Source: Kryptolebias marmoratus
Lineage: Eukaryota; Chordata; Actinopteri; Cyprinodontiformes; Rivulidae
Assembly (NCBI RefSeq): GCF_001649575.2
Contig: NC_051451.1
Span: 26,872,636-26,936,635, forward strand
Length of the DNA stretch: 64,000 nt
Direction of reading: 5' to 3'
Part shown: piece by piece, positions 1 to 11,058 of the stretch
How positions within the stretch are numbered: the first letter of the stretch is position 1
Layout: the number at the start of each line of letters is the position of its first letter
Made by a program: the position numbers and the translations under genes
The notes under the pieces: generated by a model
The model's input: only the letters and a program-made list of their open reading frames with translations
Databases searched by the model: none
Told to the model about the DNA's origin: nothing

Positions 1-15
1 CCCCCCCCCCCCCCC
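1..15. repeat. Poly-C run at window start
   Basis: Fifteen C residues followed by a CTCCTC-rich tract. 61-860 then holds intronic sequence with no feature I recognise. Confidence 0.9.
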
Positions 16-864
16 TTCTCCTCCTCCTTCTCCTCCTCCGTACGGTTCAGGCGCTCAGGATTAATGAGTTGCACCTTCCCGTCCTGTAACGATGTTTAGG
101 ATCTGATTGGACGGAGGAGCTGCTCTGTACAGTAGCTCCATTTCCTGTGGTTGGAAGGTCTTATCAGTGGATCCAGCACCTCTCACCCACGTAATCAGTC
201 ACATATAAAAACCAACAGGACGAGCTGCCTTCATGCTCTCCTTTTGGTTTTAAAGGTCATTGAACGAAATCCTAAACATGCTGGCGTTACGTTACACCTT
301 TTAATGCTCCGTTATTTTACCTCTCTGAACCTTCTGATTTAATAATCTTAACAAGGAAAGCTTCTAAAGTGTGTCACTTCCTGTCAGTGTTTGCTCTGCA
401 GAGCACCTTCAGGGCTGAGATGTCTGCCTGACCCGCCTTCCTGTCGCTTTAAAGCTCATAACCAGATGGTTCAGTCTGGCTTCAGGAATTACTGTTTTAT
501 TGTTGGTGCAGAAGAGAGCCCAAACTCATGATACTACCACCTCCCCGTTTCATAGATGAGACTAAACCAACAGAATGTCTCGTATTCTGGAGCAGTCTAA
601 ACTTCGTTCTCTTCCAGCTTGTGTAGAAAACATTTATTTCGAGTATTGTCCAGGTCTTGATGAGTCTGTCTCCTTTTACACTTCAGTATTTTATAAAAGT
701 CACGATGATGTCCACTTTTGGGTCATACCACTTTGGGTTGCAAAGGGGCGGCAAGTTTCCTGCAAATTTATGCAAACTTTCCATGGGAATTATGGAAATT
801 TGTGGGGAATTAGTTCATAATCAGGATAATTTAAACACATCCAGATAAAATATAAACATTTTGT

Positions 865-1050
865 GTCAGCAAAATATCTGAAGAGCCAGAGGATGGATTT
901 TAATGAAACCCCCAGAAAGTAAATATTGGTAGGCCATCCCAATTTAACATGGCTGCCACAGAAAACACAAAATTAGCTACATTTTGATCAATTTTACAGA
1001 TTTTCAGCTGGAGTTTGACGACGTTGTAGCTGATAGTCACTCACAGCAGA
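865..1050 (+). repeat. Interspersed repeat family B (AAGATGGCC family)
   Basis: Family B consensus blocks are GCAAAATATCTC...GGATGGATTTTAATGAAA, then AATTCAAGATGGCCRCCACAG and GTGGTAGTAGCTGAGAGTCAT. This copy is diverged. Other copies are listed separately. Confidence 0.6.
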
Positions 1051-1845
1051 TATATAAGCGACAGCTGTATAAAGATGGGTTTCCAGCATCACTGAAGGTC
1101 CGTTTTTAAAGAATCCTCCTCTGAGCTGAAGTTGAATCGCCTCGTGAAGAAGCCGAGCCTCGGCAGAAACACCTGGTTCCGTCCTACTATGGCAGCTCGT
1201 TAGCATTATGTGAGAAGTGTTGGTGTGAGTGTCTTTGTTGGTTCAGCCCTGACGCCCACTCGCCAACACGTCCTCCTCAGCTCTTCAGTGGAGGTGCACA
1301 TTCTGCTTCTCTCCTCCTTTTGATCGGCTCGTCTTGCCTTTTTCCGTGGTCATCCAGTTGTCATGGTAACCCAACAAAATAAGTGCAAAAGTGACGTATC
1401 CGTTGCTCTTCAGGGTGATGAATGGAGGGTGCTGGGTGTTTGGGTGTCGCAGCGTCCCGAGGATGGACTCATCGCTGCAGCGATAAGGTCTGCTCTCTGG
1501 GGCGTTAACATTTAACTCTGGGGCAGAAACATTTTAAAGATGACTTCATGTTTTTCCCATCAGCGTTTGGAGGTTCTAACTTTTCGCTGTTGGATTAAAT
1601 GTGAACCAGAATGCTCCTTTCAGACCTCAGCCGTAGAGTTTACATGTTGATGCAATTAAAGCTAGTTTCTCTGCGTTGTTTGTCATTTGCCACGATTGAA
1701 GGCTGATCTGGATGCTGTCAGCAGAGAAATGAAAGCCTCCCTCCCACTTCTTCAAAGAGGGAAAGTCCTGATAATAATGAGATCTGCGATGCAAGTAGTT
1801 TGAAACTTGGAAGTTAACGAACATCGAGGCATTTTTCTGTTTACT

Positions 1846-2140
1846 TATCCATCCATCTTCTTCTGCTTATCTGAAATCGGGTTCCAAAGATAAGTTCAAG
1901 AAGAAGATCCCAAAGTGTCCCCAGGCCAGAGGAGACAACAAGGATTGGGTCTTCCTCGGGGTCTAGAACCAAAAACCCTCCATAGAGACGCATCCGGAGC
2001 TCTTCAGCACAGACTGATGATCTTTGTTTGAAGACGCCAACAGAACCACATCATCTGCAAAGAGAAAAGCAGAGAGGAGACCCAGATGTTCCCAAACCGA
2101 CGAGGGGCAGCCCTGGCAGAGGGAACAGGCTTGTGTGAAC
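1846..2140 (-). mobile_element. Rex1-like LINE 3' fragment
   Basis: Read on the minus strand, TTTGCAGATGATGTGGTTCTG (2061-2041) gives FADDVVL, the reverse transcriptase active-site motif of Rex1/L2-type elements. It is followed by decayed 3' sequence and ends in a GATGGATGGATAA tail near 1846. The upstream RFGNIWVSSLLF lies in another frame, so the copy is frameshifted and dead. Confidence 0.7.
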
Positions 2141-2144
2141 TGTT

Positions 2145-2330
2145 CTCAGCTGACAGGAAGTGGCACCTGGCGTGGCCTTCTGCTGCTGGAGCCCATCGGC
2201 TTCGAGGTTGTTGGTTCTGGTTGAAATGAGCTCCTGCTTCCTTCCTGGACCGATCTCTGTAAACCCGAGAGTTGGTTGTGTGTGACAGTACCCGTAGATC
2301 TGCAGATTCTGCCACAAACGTCACTTAAAT
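2145..2330 (-). mobile_element. Decayed Tc1/mariner-like transposase fragment
   Basis: The minus strand encodes HTQPTLGFTEIGP, which resembles the N-terminal helix-turn-helix part (HTQPSLGFTENGP) of a common teleost Tc1/mariner-like transposase, with stops soon after. It abuts the Rex1-like fragment, so one probably inserted beside or into the other. Confidence 0.6.
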
Positions 2331-2613
2331 CCTCGTTCTTCCTCGTTCTGATGCTTCAAGTCGTCTTCACAACGTCTAGATGTTTAACGGATTGATTTGC
2401 TGCCATGTGATTGGCCGAGGTTGAAGAGGTGGACCTAATAAAGAGTATTTACCAACCAGTCAGCCCAGCCGATTGTACTTTTTGACACTCTTGGAGTTTT
2501 AGAATCTTTACTGTTGTTTTTTTTTTTCTCCTCATCCTTCAAGTTTGTAAAGAATTGCTGCTGCACTCCCCCCTGAACGTATTGATCTGATCTGACTTTG
2601 GTTTCCCCCTCAG

Positions 2614-2854
2614 GACACCCTGAAGCCGACGTTCACGGTGGCCAGCCTGCCGGGCACCACGAGCAGCGCCCCGTCCACGGTGCCCACCACCTCCACCACC
2701 ATGCAGGTGAGCAGCGGACCTTCCTTTCCCATCACCAACTACCTGGCCCCCGTCTCCGCCAACAGCAACATCAGCGCGAACGGAACTGTCCTCAAGACCG
2801 CCGGCGCCTCCGCCGGAGTCATGCAGCTGCCCGGCGGCTTCACCTTCATGCCGG
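2614..2854 (+). CDS. srf: srf exon (human exon 3 equivalent)
   Basis: The acceptor is cccctcag before GAC and the donor is CCGG|gtacgt, leaving the exon in phase 1. It encodes DTLKPTFTVASLPGTTSS, then the highly conserved MQVSSGPSFPITNYLAPVSA block and MQLPGGFTFMPG. The codons are strongly GC-rich, unlike the AT-rich surroundings. Confidence 0.95.
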
Positions 2855-5800
2855 GTACGTGAACATTAAACATCCTCCTGTCGTCACGGGGTCGTGTCTT
2901 CGAACCGCTGACATCACGCAGCAGCTCTTCACAAACAGCCGCCGCCGTATCCAGGGGAGCCACGTCCGCCGGCGAGCGGCTCTGCCTTTGATTGTCACTC
3001 GGGGACACGAATAATTAGGCGAGAGGGACACAATGGAGCCGGCAGAGAGCGGGCCGATGAACGAGGCCCATAATTAGTCATGAATATTCAATGAAGGGTC
3101 GCTGGTATGCGAGGAAATGAGTCCTTCTGTGTCGCAGGCAGACGAGACCCTTCATCAGTGTGTGTGTCTGTCTGTTAGCAAAATATCTCATGAACCACTG
3201 GGTGGATTTTAATGAAATCTTCTGATGTAAATCTACAACTGATTAAGTATTTTAAAACAGCAACTTCAGCTGACACAGTAATGGTTGGGTGGTAATAGCT
3301 GAGAGATTGATGTCAGCCTGCAGCTCTGAGGCCGGCGGGTGATATGCATTCTTCCCAGGAGCGCTCGTTGTGTTTGGAGACGTGTGGTGGTTTCGAGCGG
3401 AGCAGGAAGTCGCAGAGAGTTTGTGGTAGCAGTGTGTCGGTAGTGTGTGTGTGTGTGTCACAGCTGACGGCGCACACACACGGCGCCCTCTGAAGGGTTG
3501 CATATGTCGCTCTGACTGATAAGCGGGTCACCCGGTTACCGTTCGTCTTCAGCGTTTTCTCTTCTTCCTCTTCCTCTGCTGCTTGCTTCTCGCTCCCTCT
3601 CTCCTCTCCACCACCTGTCTGGCACATGGCAGCAGCGCCAGGTGGAGCGACACCCCCACCTCCTCTCACACACACACACACACGGTTGACAGCTTGAAGG
3701 GGCCCGCTCGGCCCGATGCAGCAGCTGCCCGCGGAGCCCAAGTCCAAACGCGAGGGTGTGACTCAAAAGTCACGTTTTGGAGTTAAAAAATAAATAAAAA
3801 TCTCCTTAAACCTCCATCTCCACACCAAGCTGTTCTGTTAGCATCTTCAACACCTCCGCTGTGGCGGGCCTTCCTTCTCACACCACCCCGAGCTCGATTA
3901 GGTTTTACCGTTTTCTGTGAATTTATCGAAGCTGCAGAGAATTAAGTTTGATTTTATTTTGTCGACGCGGGCTGAGAGCGGAAGGGGAGGACAGTTCTGT
4001 TCGAAGGACGACGTTCTCCTAAGTCACCGGAGGTTCGTCTCTCCGAGCGTTTCTGCAAAAACGACATTTTTAGTTTAAACAAAGTTTCCTGTGGAGAAGA
4101 GAAGCTGAGTCCTGCGGTTAAAAAGGAAGCAGTGGTTTTTAATTAATTTGGCTGCTGGTTAACGAAACTTTCAGGACTTAATCGCTGAATTTACATCAAC
4201 AACTGATGAATTTTTGGAGTTAATCCAATTCAAGATGGCCATCACAGCTAACTGACATTAGCCAACACAGAAAGGGCTGTAACTCAGTCAGTTTTACAGA
4301 TATTGTGGTAAAACTTGATGTGGTAGTAGCTGAGAGTCATCCAGAACAGTCTGAGAGCTACAGGTTGAAAATAACAAACCAAAACGCCTGCAGCTTTATT
4401 ATTCCTCAGAATGAGATGATTTTAGTCTGAAACTCTGAAAGGCAGCGGGTGATATGCATTCCTTACGATACGAGCAGAAACCCGTCTTATTGTCTGTGAA
4501 TCCTACGAGCAGAAAAAAATAAACGGGCCCTTTGGCTCCGCTTGGAGCTCCGACAGTTTAGAGTTTTTTGGTTTTTTTTTTTATTAGCAGAAAGTAACAG
4601 TCTGAGGCTCAGCTCCTTATTTGGGCTTCAGTCGTGTCGGACTCGTTGCTTATCTGGGTTTGACCTGCTGGGGAAGAAAAGAGGAGAAAATGAGTGTTTG
4701 AACTCTCGGAGAACTCGTGATGAGAAAAGTGGCTCTTCTACCTGTCGTCTGCCTGTAGTTTGAAGCCCTTGTGTATCTGTGTGTGCATGCCCTTGTAGCA
4801 GGGACTCCTCTCCCCCCCGGCACCCCCACCATTCCTCTGAGCCAGCTGCAGCAGCACTCCCTGGCCCTCCAGGGGCAGCATGGTCAGACCCTGGCCGCCG
4901 CCGCCGCCCCGCAGCCTCAGCAGGGACAGCAGGCGGTCTTCCGCTTCCCTGCCGCTGTCTCCCTCACAGGTGACCTGCTCTGCATGCTGCCACCTCCCTG
5001 CCTGCCGTTACTAACCACAGCCACACCTTCATCAAGCTTCTGCTACGACAGTCACACACCTAACTCCACTTGCATGCTAACCTTCCTGCACCCCAGCTAA
5101 CGGCGCCACCGTCCCGCTGCTCCCCTGGGTAAGAGCCGTGGCCTCATGTCCTCCGTGTGTCTCCAGGAGCAGGAGTTCCTCAGCAGCTGCAGGCGATCCA
5201 GGTCCATCCGAACACGCAGTCGGCCTCCAACAGTGACAGCAGCCCGGAGATCTCCCACACCTCCGCCAACTCCACCGGTAGGTCCCGGATTTAAACGGAG
5301 GTGCCCCCATCTTGTGTCATTTAATGTTAAACACGTTAAAAACTGAGGAGATGCACCTCAGCTGTGCTGGAAGGCCGGTACTCACCGGAGCGTCGAAACT
5401 TTCATCCTAACCTACCCGTACGCAGTCCGAAAGGTTTAACTTTAATAACTACAACTATATATAATCCACACAAAGACCCTGATGACCCTCAGGAGGGAGG
5501 GGAGGAAGATTAATCTGCATGTGAGTTTAGCTGCTTAACGAAGCATCTCATACAGTTTAAAGCTTGAAACTTTTTGCTATCTAATAATAAACTGATAAAG
5601 TTTTTATTTTTGGACGGGAAACAAAACGTCTTCTGTCACAGAACAGAAGTCCGGTAGCTTCGATGTACCGACACCGGCAGATAAACTACATTATCCACAG
5701 GACATCGGTTGGAAACAGGAAGTTGGCGCCACTGGGAGAATATATTTCTCACTTCGGTTATGTTCTCCTAATTAAACGGCTTTATTTGTCTCTCTGCCAA

Positions 5801-7625
5801 TAGTGTTAACAGGAAACTAAATAAATATACAGCATTGAGTATCTTTAGGTTAACTCTGCGCTCCAGAACTGTTTAAATCTTTGAACTTATGATATAATGA
5901 TCGATGTGATTTAAATTAATTTAAAAACAAGTCAGATCCAGCTCTAATAAAATATAAGTAACTTGTTTCTTGGAGCTCTGCCTCCGAAGAGAATATAAGC
6001 TGCTGAATTTAAATGTAAAGCGCCATCTGCTGGACGGCCTGCAGATGTGCGTCTCAGCCTCAGACTGACAGCTTCTCTCCTCCCCCAGCAACCGTAAGTC
6101 TCCCAGCAACCATCGTCACTTCGTCGGTGCCAACGTCGGTGGCGGGTCACATGATGTACCCGAGCCCTCACACGGTGATGTACGCCTCCACGCCGGCGCT
6201 GGCTGACGGAGGGCTGGCCATGCTCAATGCCTTCTCCCAGGGAACGTCGGCCATGCAGGTGTCTCACGCGCACAGCCAAGACCCAGGTGAGAGCCCGACT
6301 GAAGTTGTGTAAAATAACACGTCTGCTGAATATCTCCTAAACCACTGATGGCTGTAAGATGAAGTCAGATTCGGTGTTTCACTAACAGATCTTTGCACGC
6401 TGAAGTTTCAAATGCATTCTGTTGTTTTTCCTCTCCCCTCCCAGGTGGCGTCCCTCAGGTGTTCCTCGCGGCGTCTCAGGGAACGGTGCAGATCCCCGTC
6501 TCGGCGGTGCAGCTACACCCAGTACGGCAAGATCTACATTTTACAAGTGAAACTCTCATATTCCCTCTGCAACCAGCATGCCACAGTGACTGCACTAACG
6601 CATCCTAACTGAGCACCGGCACACAGGCTGCACCCGTCCTACCTGGTGCCTTTTTTATGGCTGAATGTGGATGTTTGAGCTCGCATCATGTTTGGTTTTT
6701 AAAACAAAACACCTGCAGTAGAATTAATGAGCACCAACAGTCGCTGTGCATGGAGTGCAGCTGAGGAATGTAGCTGTTTAGATGTTGGAGACAAAGAGGG
6801 TTAGAAAAGTAAAAAGTTAATACAGACAGAATGCAATGATTTACCAGCTGCTGGAGGTTTTAGAGGGAATGTTGTCCCATTCTGTCCTGGATGGGAGCAG
6901 ATGTTGTTCTAAAACCTGGACTAATGCACCCCCATACCATCAGAGAGGCAGGCTGACCTCAGAACAGTTCTCCTCTTTGGTCCAGAGGAGACACATCTGG
7001 CTTCTTCTTTGCCTGATAGAGCTTTAAGCAGCATTTGTGGACGGCACGGTGAACTGTGTTTACAGACAGTGTTCCTGAGCAGAACCAGAACCAGCCTTGA
7101 CCTTTGACCTCTCAGATTTCTCCAGATTGATGATTTTATGACCTGGAGATGATGGAGATTCAGAGTCTTCCCATATTTCTGTTGAGGAACATTATTCTGG
7201 AATTGTTCCTCACTTTTTAGACCGTTTTTCACAGCCTGGTGAACCTCTGCCCTCCTTTCATCCCCGGTCCTCTTACAGACCTGTTATTATTTAACCTAAT
7301 CAGTTTAAACATTTTGCTGTTTGTTCCTCTGCAATTTCCAGGTCATCGTTATTCTGTTTTTATTAACGTTTTATATCAAACCTCCAGTTGTGGAATGTGG
7401 CCCGTTAGTTTTCTGAGCGAACACATCGTCCCGTCCTCCCATCTTGTCCAGGCCGCTGTGTGATGTGATGTCTTGTGATTGGCTGTCCCGTGCGTGGCGC
7501 TCCCTGACACGGCTGCTTTTGTGCCGCAGATGGTGATTGGTCAGCAGTCGAGCGGCAGCAGCAGTAACCTGACGGAGCTCCAGGTGGTCAACCTGGACGC
7601 CGCCCAGAGCTCAAAGGGCGACTGA
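2614..7625 (+). CDS. srf: Serum response factor, C-terminal exons (gene partial at 5' end)
   Basis: SRF is a nuclear MADS-box transcription factor that binds CArG boxes and, with MRTF or TCF cofactors, activates immediate-early, muscle and actin-cytoskeleton genes. Six exons are visible and splice in frame to 297 codons plus TGA. They start at DTLKP, which matches the start of human exon 3. The encoded blocks follow the human transactivation region in order: TSTTMQVSSGPSFPITNYLA, MQLPGGFTFMPG, QAIQVH, GHMMYPSPHTVMYA, LNAFSQ, GGVPQVF, GTVQIPVSAVQLH and NLTELQVVNLD near the C-terminus. The DNA-binding MADS box and its exons lie left of position 1. The 4799-4969 exon is additional relative to human. 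Downstream fhip2a is convergent. Identity is secure; which teleost paralogue (srfa or srfb) this is cannot be told from here. Confidence 0.95.
3175..3310 (+). repeat. Family B repeat copy
   Basis: It contains gcaaaatatctcatgaaccac, ggattttaatgaaa and gtggtaatagctgagagatt. Confidence 0.6.
4165..4350 (+). repeat. Family B repeat copy
   Basis: It contains caattcaagatggccatcac and ggtagtagctgagagtcatc in family order, within an srf intron. Confidence 0.7.
4799..4969 (+). CDS. srf: srf additional Gln/Ala-rich exon
   Basis: The acceptor is ccttgtag and the donor is CTCACAG|gtgacc. The 171 nt (57 codons) begin and end in phase 1, so the exon can be included or skipped without shifting the frame. 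It encodes AGTPLPPGTPTIPLSQLQQH, a five-Ala run, QPQQGQQ and VFRFPAAVSLTG. I recall no equivalent in human SRF, where MPGG runs straight into AVAQQVPVQAIQVH. It is read as coding because of its open frame, phase and composition. It may be teleost-specific or alternatively spliced. Confidence 0.8.
5167..5277 (+). CDS. srf: srf exon
   Basis: The acceptor is gtctccag and the donor CCACCG|gtaggt, phase 1 to 1. It encodes GAGVPQQLQAIQVHPNTQS and a Ser-rich tail that corresponds to human QQVPVQAIQVHQAPQQASPS. Confidence 0.93.
6021..6036 (-). promoter_or_regulatory. CTCF-like motif in srf intron
   Basis: agcgccatctgctgga on the plus strand gives CCAGCAGATGGCGC on the minus strand, a good CTCF-core match. 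Motif match only. Confidence 0.35.
6089..6286 (+). CDS. srf: srf exon
   Basis: The acceptor is tcccccag and the donor CCCAG|gtgaga, phase 1 to 1. It encodes ATVSLPATIVTSSVPTSV, then GHMMYPSPHTVMYA and LNAFSQGTSAMQVSH, matching human SRF in order. Confidence 0.95.
6445..6521 (+). CDS. srf: srf exon
   Basis: The acceptor is ctcccag and the donor CACCCA|gtacgg, phase 1 to 0. It encodes GGVPQVFLAASQGTVQIPVS then AVQLHP, matching human GGVPQVFLTASSGTVQIPVS. Confidence 0.94.
6800..7380 (+). mobile_element. Family C DNA-transposon derivative in srf intron
   Basis: It shares with 29170, 51470 and 62960 the blocks atgcacccccataccatcagagaggcaggctgacc, ttctttgcctgatagagctttaag and tgtggacggcacggtgaac. 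The ends are decayed here. Confidence 0.65.
7530..7625 (+). CDS. srf: srf terminal coding exon
   Basis: The acceptor is gtgccgcag and the exon enters in phase 0. It encodes MVIGQQSSGSSSNLTELQVV then NLDAAQSSKGD and TGA. Human SRF ends NLTELQVVNLDTAHSTKSE, so this is the true C-terminus. Confidence 0.95.
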   Translation: MVIGQQSSGSSSNLTELQVVNLDAAQSSKGD

Positions 7626-8500
7626 CAGACGGCGGCGTTGACCCAGGGAGACACACACACACACACACACACACAATCTATTTATTGTGATGCCTTCCTT
7701 CAAAATAAAACCATCGCTTTTCTGAATGTGATTTTTACACATATAGACACAACCAAGGGCCTATGTGTGGCAGAATATACAGTATGAAGTATGTTTTTGG
7801 TATATAAATATATATATATATATATATATTCGCATAGGAGATGTATCACGATATCTATCATTGGAGCCTATTTTCTAAACTGTTAGATGGTGTTCTTTTT
7901 GCGTGAGCGTTTTGTTTGGAACCCTGCGAGGTGCCACAGCTTCACACCAGCCAAAGAGACATTTGTGTGTCTGAATGTTCCAGTGTGAGCAAACCGTGCA
8001 CGAGCATGTGTCTGTGTGCACACATATCTGTTTTTGTAAACGGGCAGGGAGGAGCTTAAACATATGAGGACATTTGGAAAACTGTAAATAATGTTTTGGA
8101 GATAAAAAAAAAAAAAGAATTTGTATTTTTAGCTCAGTTCAGTTTGTGCGTTGGCATGTAGGGTTTTCTTTTTTTTACGTAGTGTTTTTTTTTTATGTAT
8201 ATGGAAATGATTTGCATAAAACATGTTTGTGTAAATTAATTTAATGCACCATCATTATGTTGACATGCTGGCACGCTGTTTGGGAGTTTTTCACTACAAG
8301 GACAAAGAAAGCTGAATGTTTCTTTTTTTTTGTAAAAATCCTGTAGCTGGATGGTCGGAGGTCTCTCTCACGCCGTCGTGTTTCTGCTGTTGATCAGTTT
8401 CGCCCGTGCTCTGATCTGGCACTTTAAAGCAAAAACGGTGACAATCTGATGGAGGTTATTATCTTAAAATCATGAAGTTCATTAAACAGAAATATAAGAA
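7626..8500 (+). other. srf: Probable srf 3' untranslated region
   Basis: AT-rich non-coding sequence follows the srf stop codon. It contains a (AC)n tract (7651-7676), a TA-rich microsatellite (7801-7830), several poly-T and poly-A runs and at least one AATAAA. The 3' boundary is a guess. Confidence 0.55.
7704..7709 (+). promoter_or_regulatory. Candidate polyadenylation signal AATAAA for srf
   Basis: A canonical AATAAA lies about 80 nt after the srf stop codon. It would give a very short 3' UTR, so it may be a proximal alternative site. Confidence 0.4.
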
Positions 8501-8574
8501 CAGCCGCTTTCCTCAGATTCGTGTTAAAGTGAACAGAACTTTGTTGGTACCCTTCCACAGAAATAAGTTTATTG

Positions 8575-8690
8575 GCCTCTCTTACTCTGGTCCTGGTCCT
8601 GGTCCTGGTCCTGGAGGTCCATCCTGCAGGTTTTAGATGTTTCTCTGCTCTTCAGGTTCTGCAGAATCCTGTTAGTCACTCAGTCCCTCA
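8575..8690. mobile_element. hAT-type MITE fragment with GGTCCT expansion
   Basis: A ggtcct hexamer is iterated four times, then ggaggtccatcctgcaggtt and ttctctgctc, matching one arm of the 55741 element. Confidence 0.45.
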
Positions 8691-8789
8691 AATGAGTATA
8701 ATTAAACAAATAAAAAGAAGATTTGTAGCAGCGCTCTCTGTATCAGCACGTAGTTTTAGCCACGTTTCAGATCTTAAGATCTGGGCTCA

Positions 8790-9440
8790 TGGGCGGCCAT
8801 TTAATGGTCCAGTGGTTCTGTTTTTTCCCGAAGCTTGATGCTTTTAGCTGCGTGTTGTGGGTCAGGTTATGGGTTTTGGATCACCCAGAACCTGAGGCTG
8901 AGGTTTGTGATGCCGGGCGACACGTTTCGCTCCAGGAGGCCTTGATAGTCTTCAGATTTTCTTGTCAGATGCAGTTTCACAGTAGTTATGGTCTCTTTTT
9001 TTGTCTCTAAAAGCTTCATTTTTTCCTTCTGTGAACACAGAGCTGATCAGGAAGCTCCAGTTTTAGCTCATCAGTCCCAGAATTCACTGAAAGGTTTAAC
9101 GAGCTCCTGTTGAGTCGTTTTTCTGCCAACAGATGGTGCGATCAGAAACTTTGACCTTGGAGTTCAGCTCGAATGGTTTCGGTTCTTGTTCTACCATCCA
9201 GACTCTGTCTGATCCACCTGGAGACGTTTCCTCCTGTGTTCCTGTCCTGGGAGGAACCTTCTACGATTTATGAATAATGTCAGCTGTGGTGAGAGGAACA
9301 TGAAGCTGCTGGGAGATCTCTGATCTTCTCTCTGAGCTCGTCTTTGTTGTCTCTGTGGTGAACAGAAGCTGTTTGACCTCCTGTGATCCTAATGAAGGTC
9401 AAACACTTGAATCATGACTTTAATTTAAAAAGAAATATTC
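8790..9440. repeat. Interspersed repeat family D copy
   Basis: It shares with 23780-24250 the blocks gatcagaaactttgacctt, accttctacgatttatgaat and cctaatgaaggtcaaacact. Confidence 0.5.
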
Positions 9441-9801
9441 ACGGTCTGATCGGTCTGTTTTAGCAACTTTGTCAGTTGAACCTTATTTTGTTGACTCCAT
9501 TGCAAACTATACTTTTACCTGGATCGTTTTCATGAGCCGTCTGCGTTTTGGTTGGTAAATAACGGCGTTTTGGTCGAGCCTGTGCGGCTGCTGAAGGTCA
9601 TTTTCTGCTGCAGAAAGATTTCTCCCCAACGCTGAAGCACTCTTGATTTTCAAGTGAAATCTGCAGAATAAAAACAATTTGAACAAAGGATTGATTAAGT
9701 TTCTACGCAGGCTCAAGGATTCTTAATTAGAAGATGTGACATAAGGTGCTTTGGGACGTTAAGAACCTGACCGGCTGCAATCAGTTGTTTTTTTTTTTTA
9801 C

Positions 9802-10023
9802 CTCAGCAATCAAAGAATGAGTTTTTAGACCGAGAGCCTCTCTTCTGCACCGCTGTGCCTCCGATCCAGCCTCCCGGGGGCTGATTTCTGAAGCTCGTCC
9901 CACAATCCTCTGCTGCACCCAGAGTTCGGACTCGTTTTCTGGACTCGTCTGTCCAGAATTAGCGGGTTGATTGATGGCGAACAGGATCTTACTGGCCTCG
10001 ATGCCTGATCTGCTCCCTTCATC
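9802..10023 (-). other. Exon-like open segment of unknown identity
   Basis: On the minus strand tttttacag precedes, and GCTGAG|gtaaaa follows, 222 nt that are open in phase 0 to 0 (74 codons, starting DEGSRSGIEASKILFAINQP). I recognise no family. It lies between srf and fhip2a, outside both genes. It may be an exon of an unannotated transcript, a repeat, or chance. Confidence 0.25.
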
Positions 10024-10379
10024 CTGTAAAAACAAACCTTGTTACAGACATTCAGTGCTATTTTTCTGGTTATTGAGAAATGTTTATTTTGAAAAGATTG
10101 AACAGAATTTGTGGTTTTCACCTCGTCGTTGAAAGAAATGGTTATTTTGTGTATTTTTGTTTTATTGTACAGACATTTTGTAATAAAATGCAAATGAGCG
10201 AATTTCCTGCTGTGGGACTCGTTCTTTCAGGGAACTTCATCAACCAGATCAAACTGAAAATGCAGGAAGATGGTGAATCTGTTGGCTTCTGACGACTTTA
10301 CGAACCTGTATGAGAGAAGCACAATACTTTCTAAATGTTGTAGGAGTCTAGTATTTATACTCACAAGCCACTTTATGTT

Positions 10380-10700
10380 CAGTTGTTACAGATGCCTAAT
10401 CAGCCGTCAGAACGAGGGAGATGGGAGGTTTAAGGGACTCTGAACGTGACGGTTGTGGACAGAGGCTGGTTGGTGATGATCGGAAGGAATCAGGAACCAT
10501 CTCTGAACACTCAACACCCAACAGTCTTTGTTTGGTGTGCACGTTTTCACTGCCATGTCCTCACAGCCACAGGACCACGCCGGGGGACACAAACGTTGGA
10601 CAATAAGAGATCAGATAAACTCGGCCTGGTCCGATGGGTCTCTGAAACCCCAGCAGACCGACAGAGTTCCTCCCGTTTCGGACTTCACTTCTAGATGTGC
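10380..10700 (+). mobile_element. Decayed Tc1/mariner-like transposase fragment
   Basis: The segment contains ccatctctgaacactcaaca, aggaccacgccggggg and ggacaataagagatcagata. It translates as WTIRDQINSAWSDGS, resembling WTIEDWKNVAWSDES of a Tc1/mariner-like transposase. Several frameshifts are present. The same family contributes 2145-2330. Confidence 0.6.
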
Positions 10701-10869
10701 TGGTGAAGAGTCCCTGTAAAGACACCTAAAGCTGAAGACATTTCCCTTCTCATCCAAGAAGATGAACCTTTTCTTCTGATCCGCGTTAATGTTAAAATGC
10801 GTTGGGTTGCTGCCGCGTGATCAGTGAAACGGGTGGAGAGTTTCAAAAGGAGTTTATTTATGGATCTCC

Positions 10870-11058
10870 TCGGGGGCCGCTGTCCTGCATGTTTTAGATG
10901 TGTCCCTGCTTTAAATTAATGATTTCTGCTTCTGCTCCTGGAGAACTTGATGATTTGGGGAGGAGGTGATTAAACCATTTGAATCAGGTGTGTTGGAGCA
11001 GAAAAACCTAAAACTCCCAGGACAGCCGAGCCTCGAGGCCTGGAATCTGACACCCCTG
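10870..11058. mobile_element. Decayed hAT-type MITE, same family
   Basis: It contains gaatcaggtgtgttggagca and ends gacacccctg; the left arm is degraded. Confidence 0.55.
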
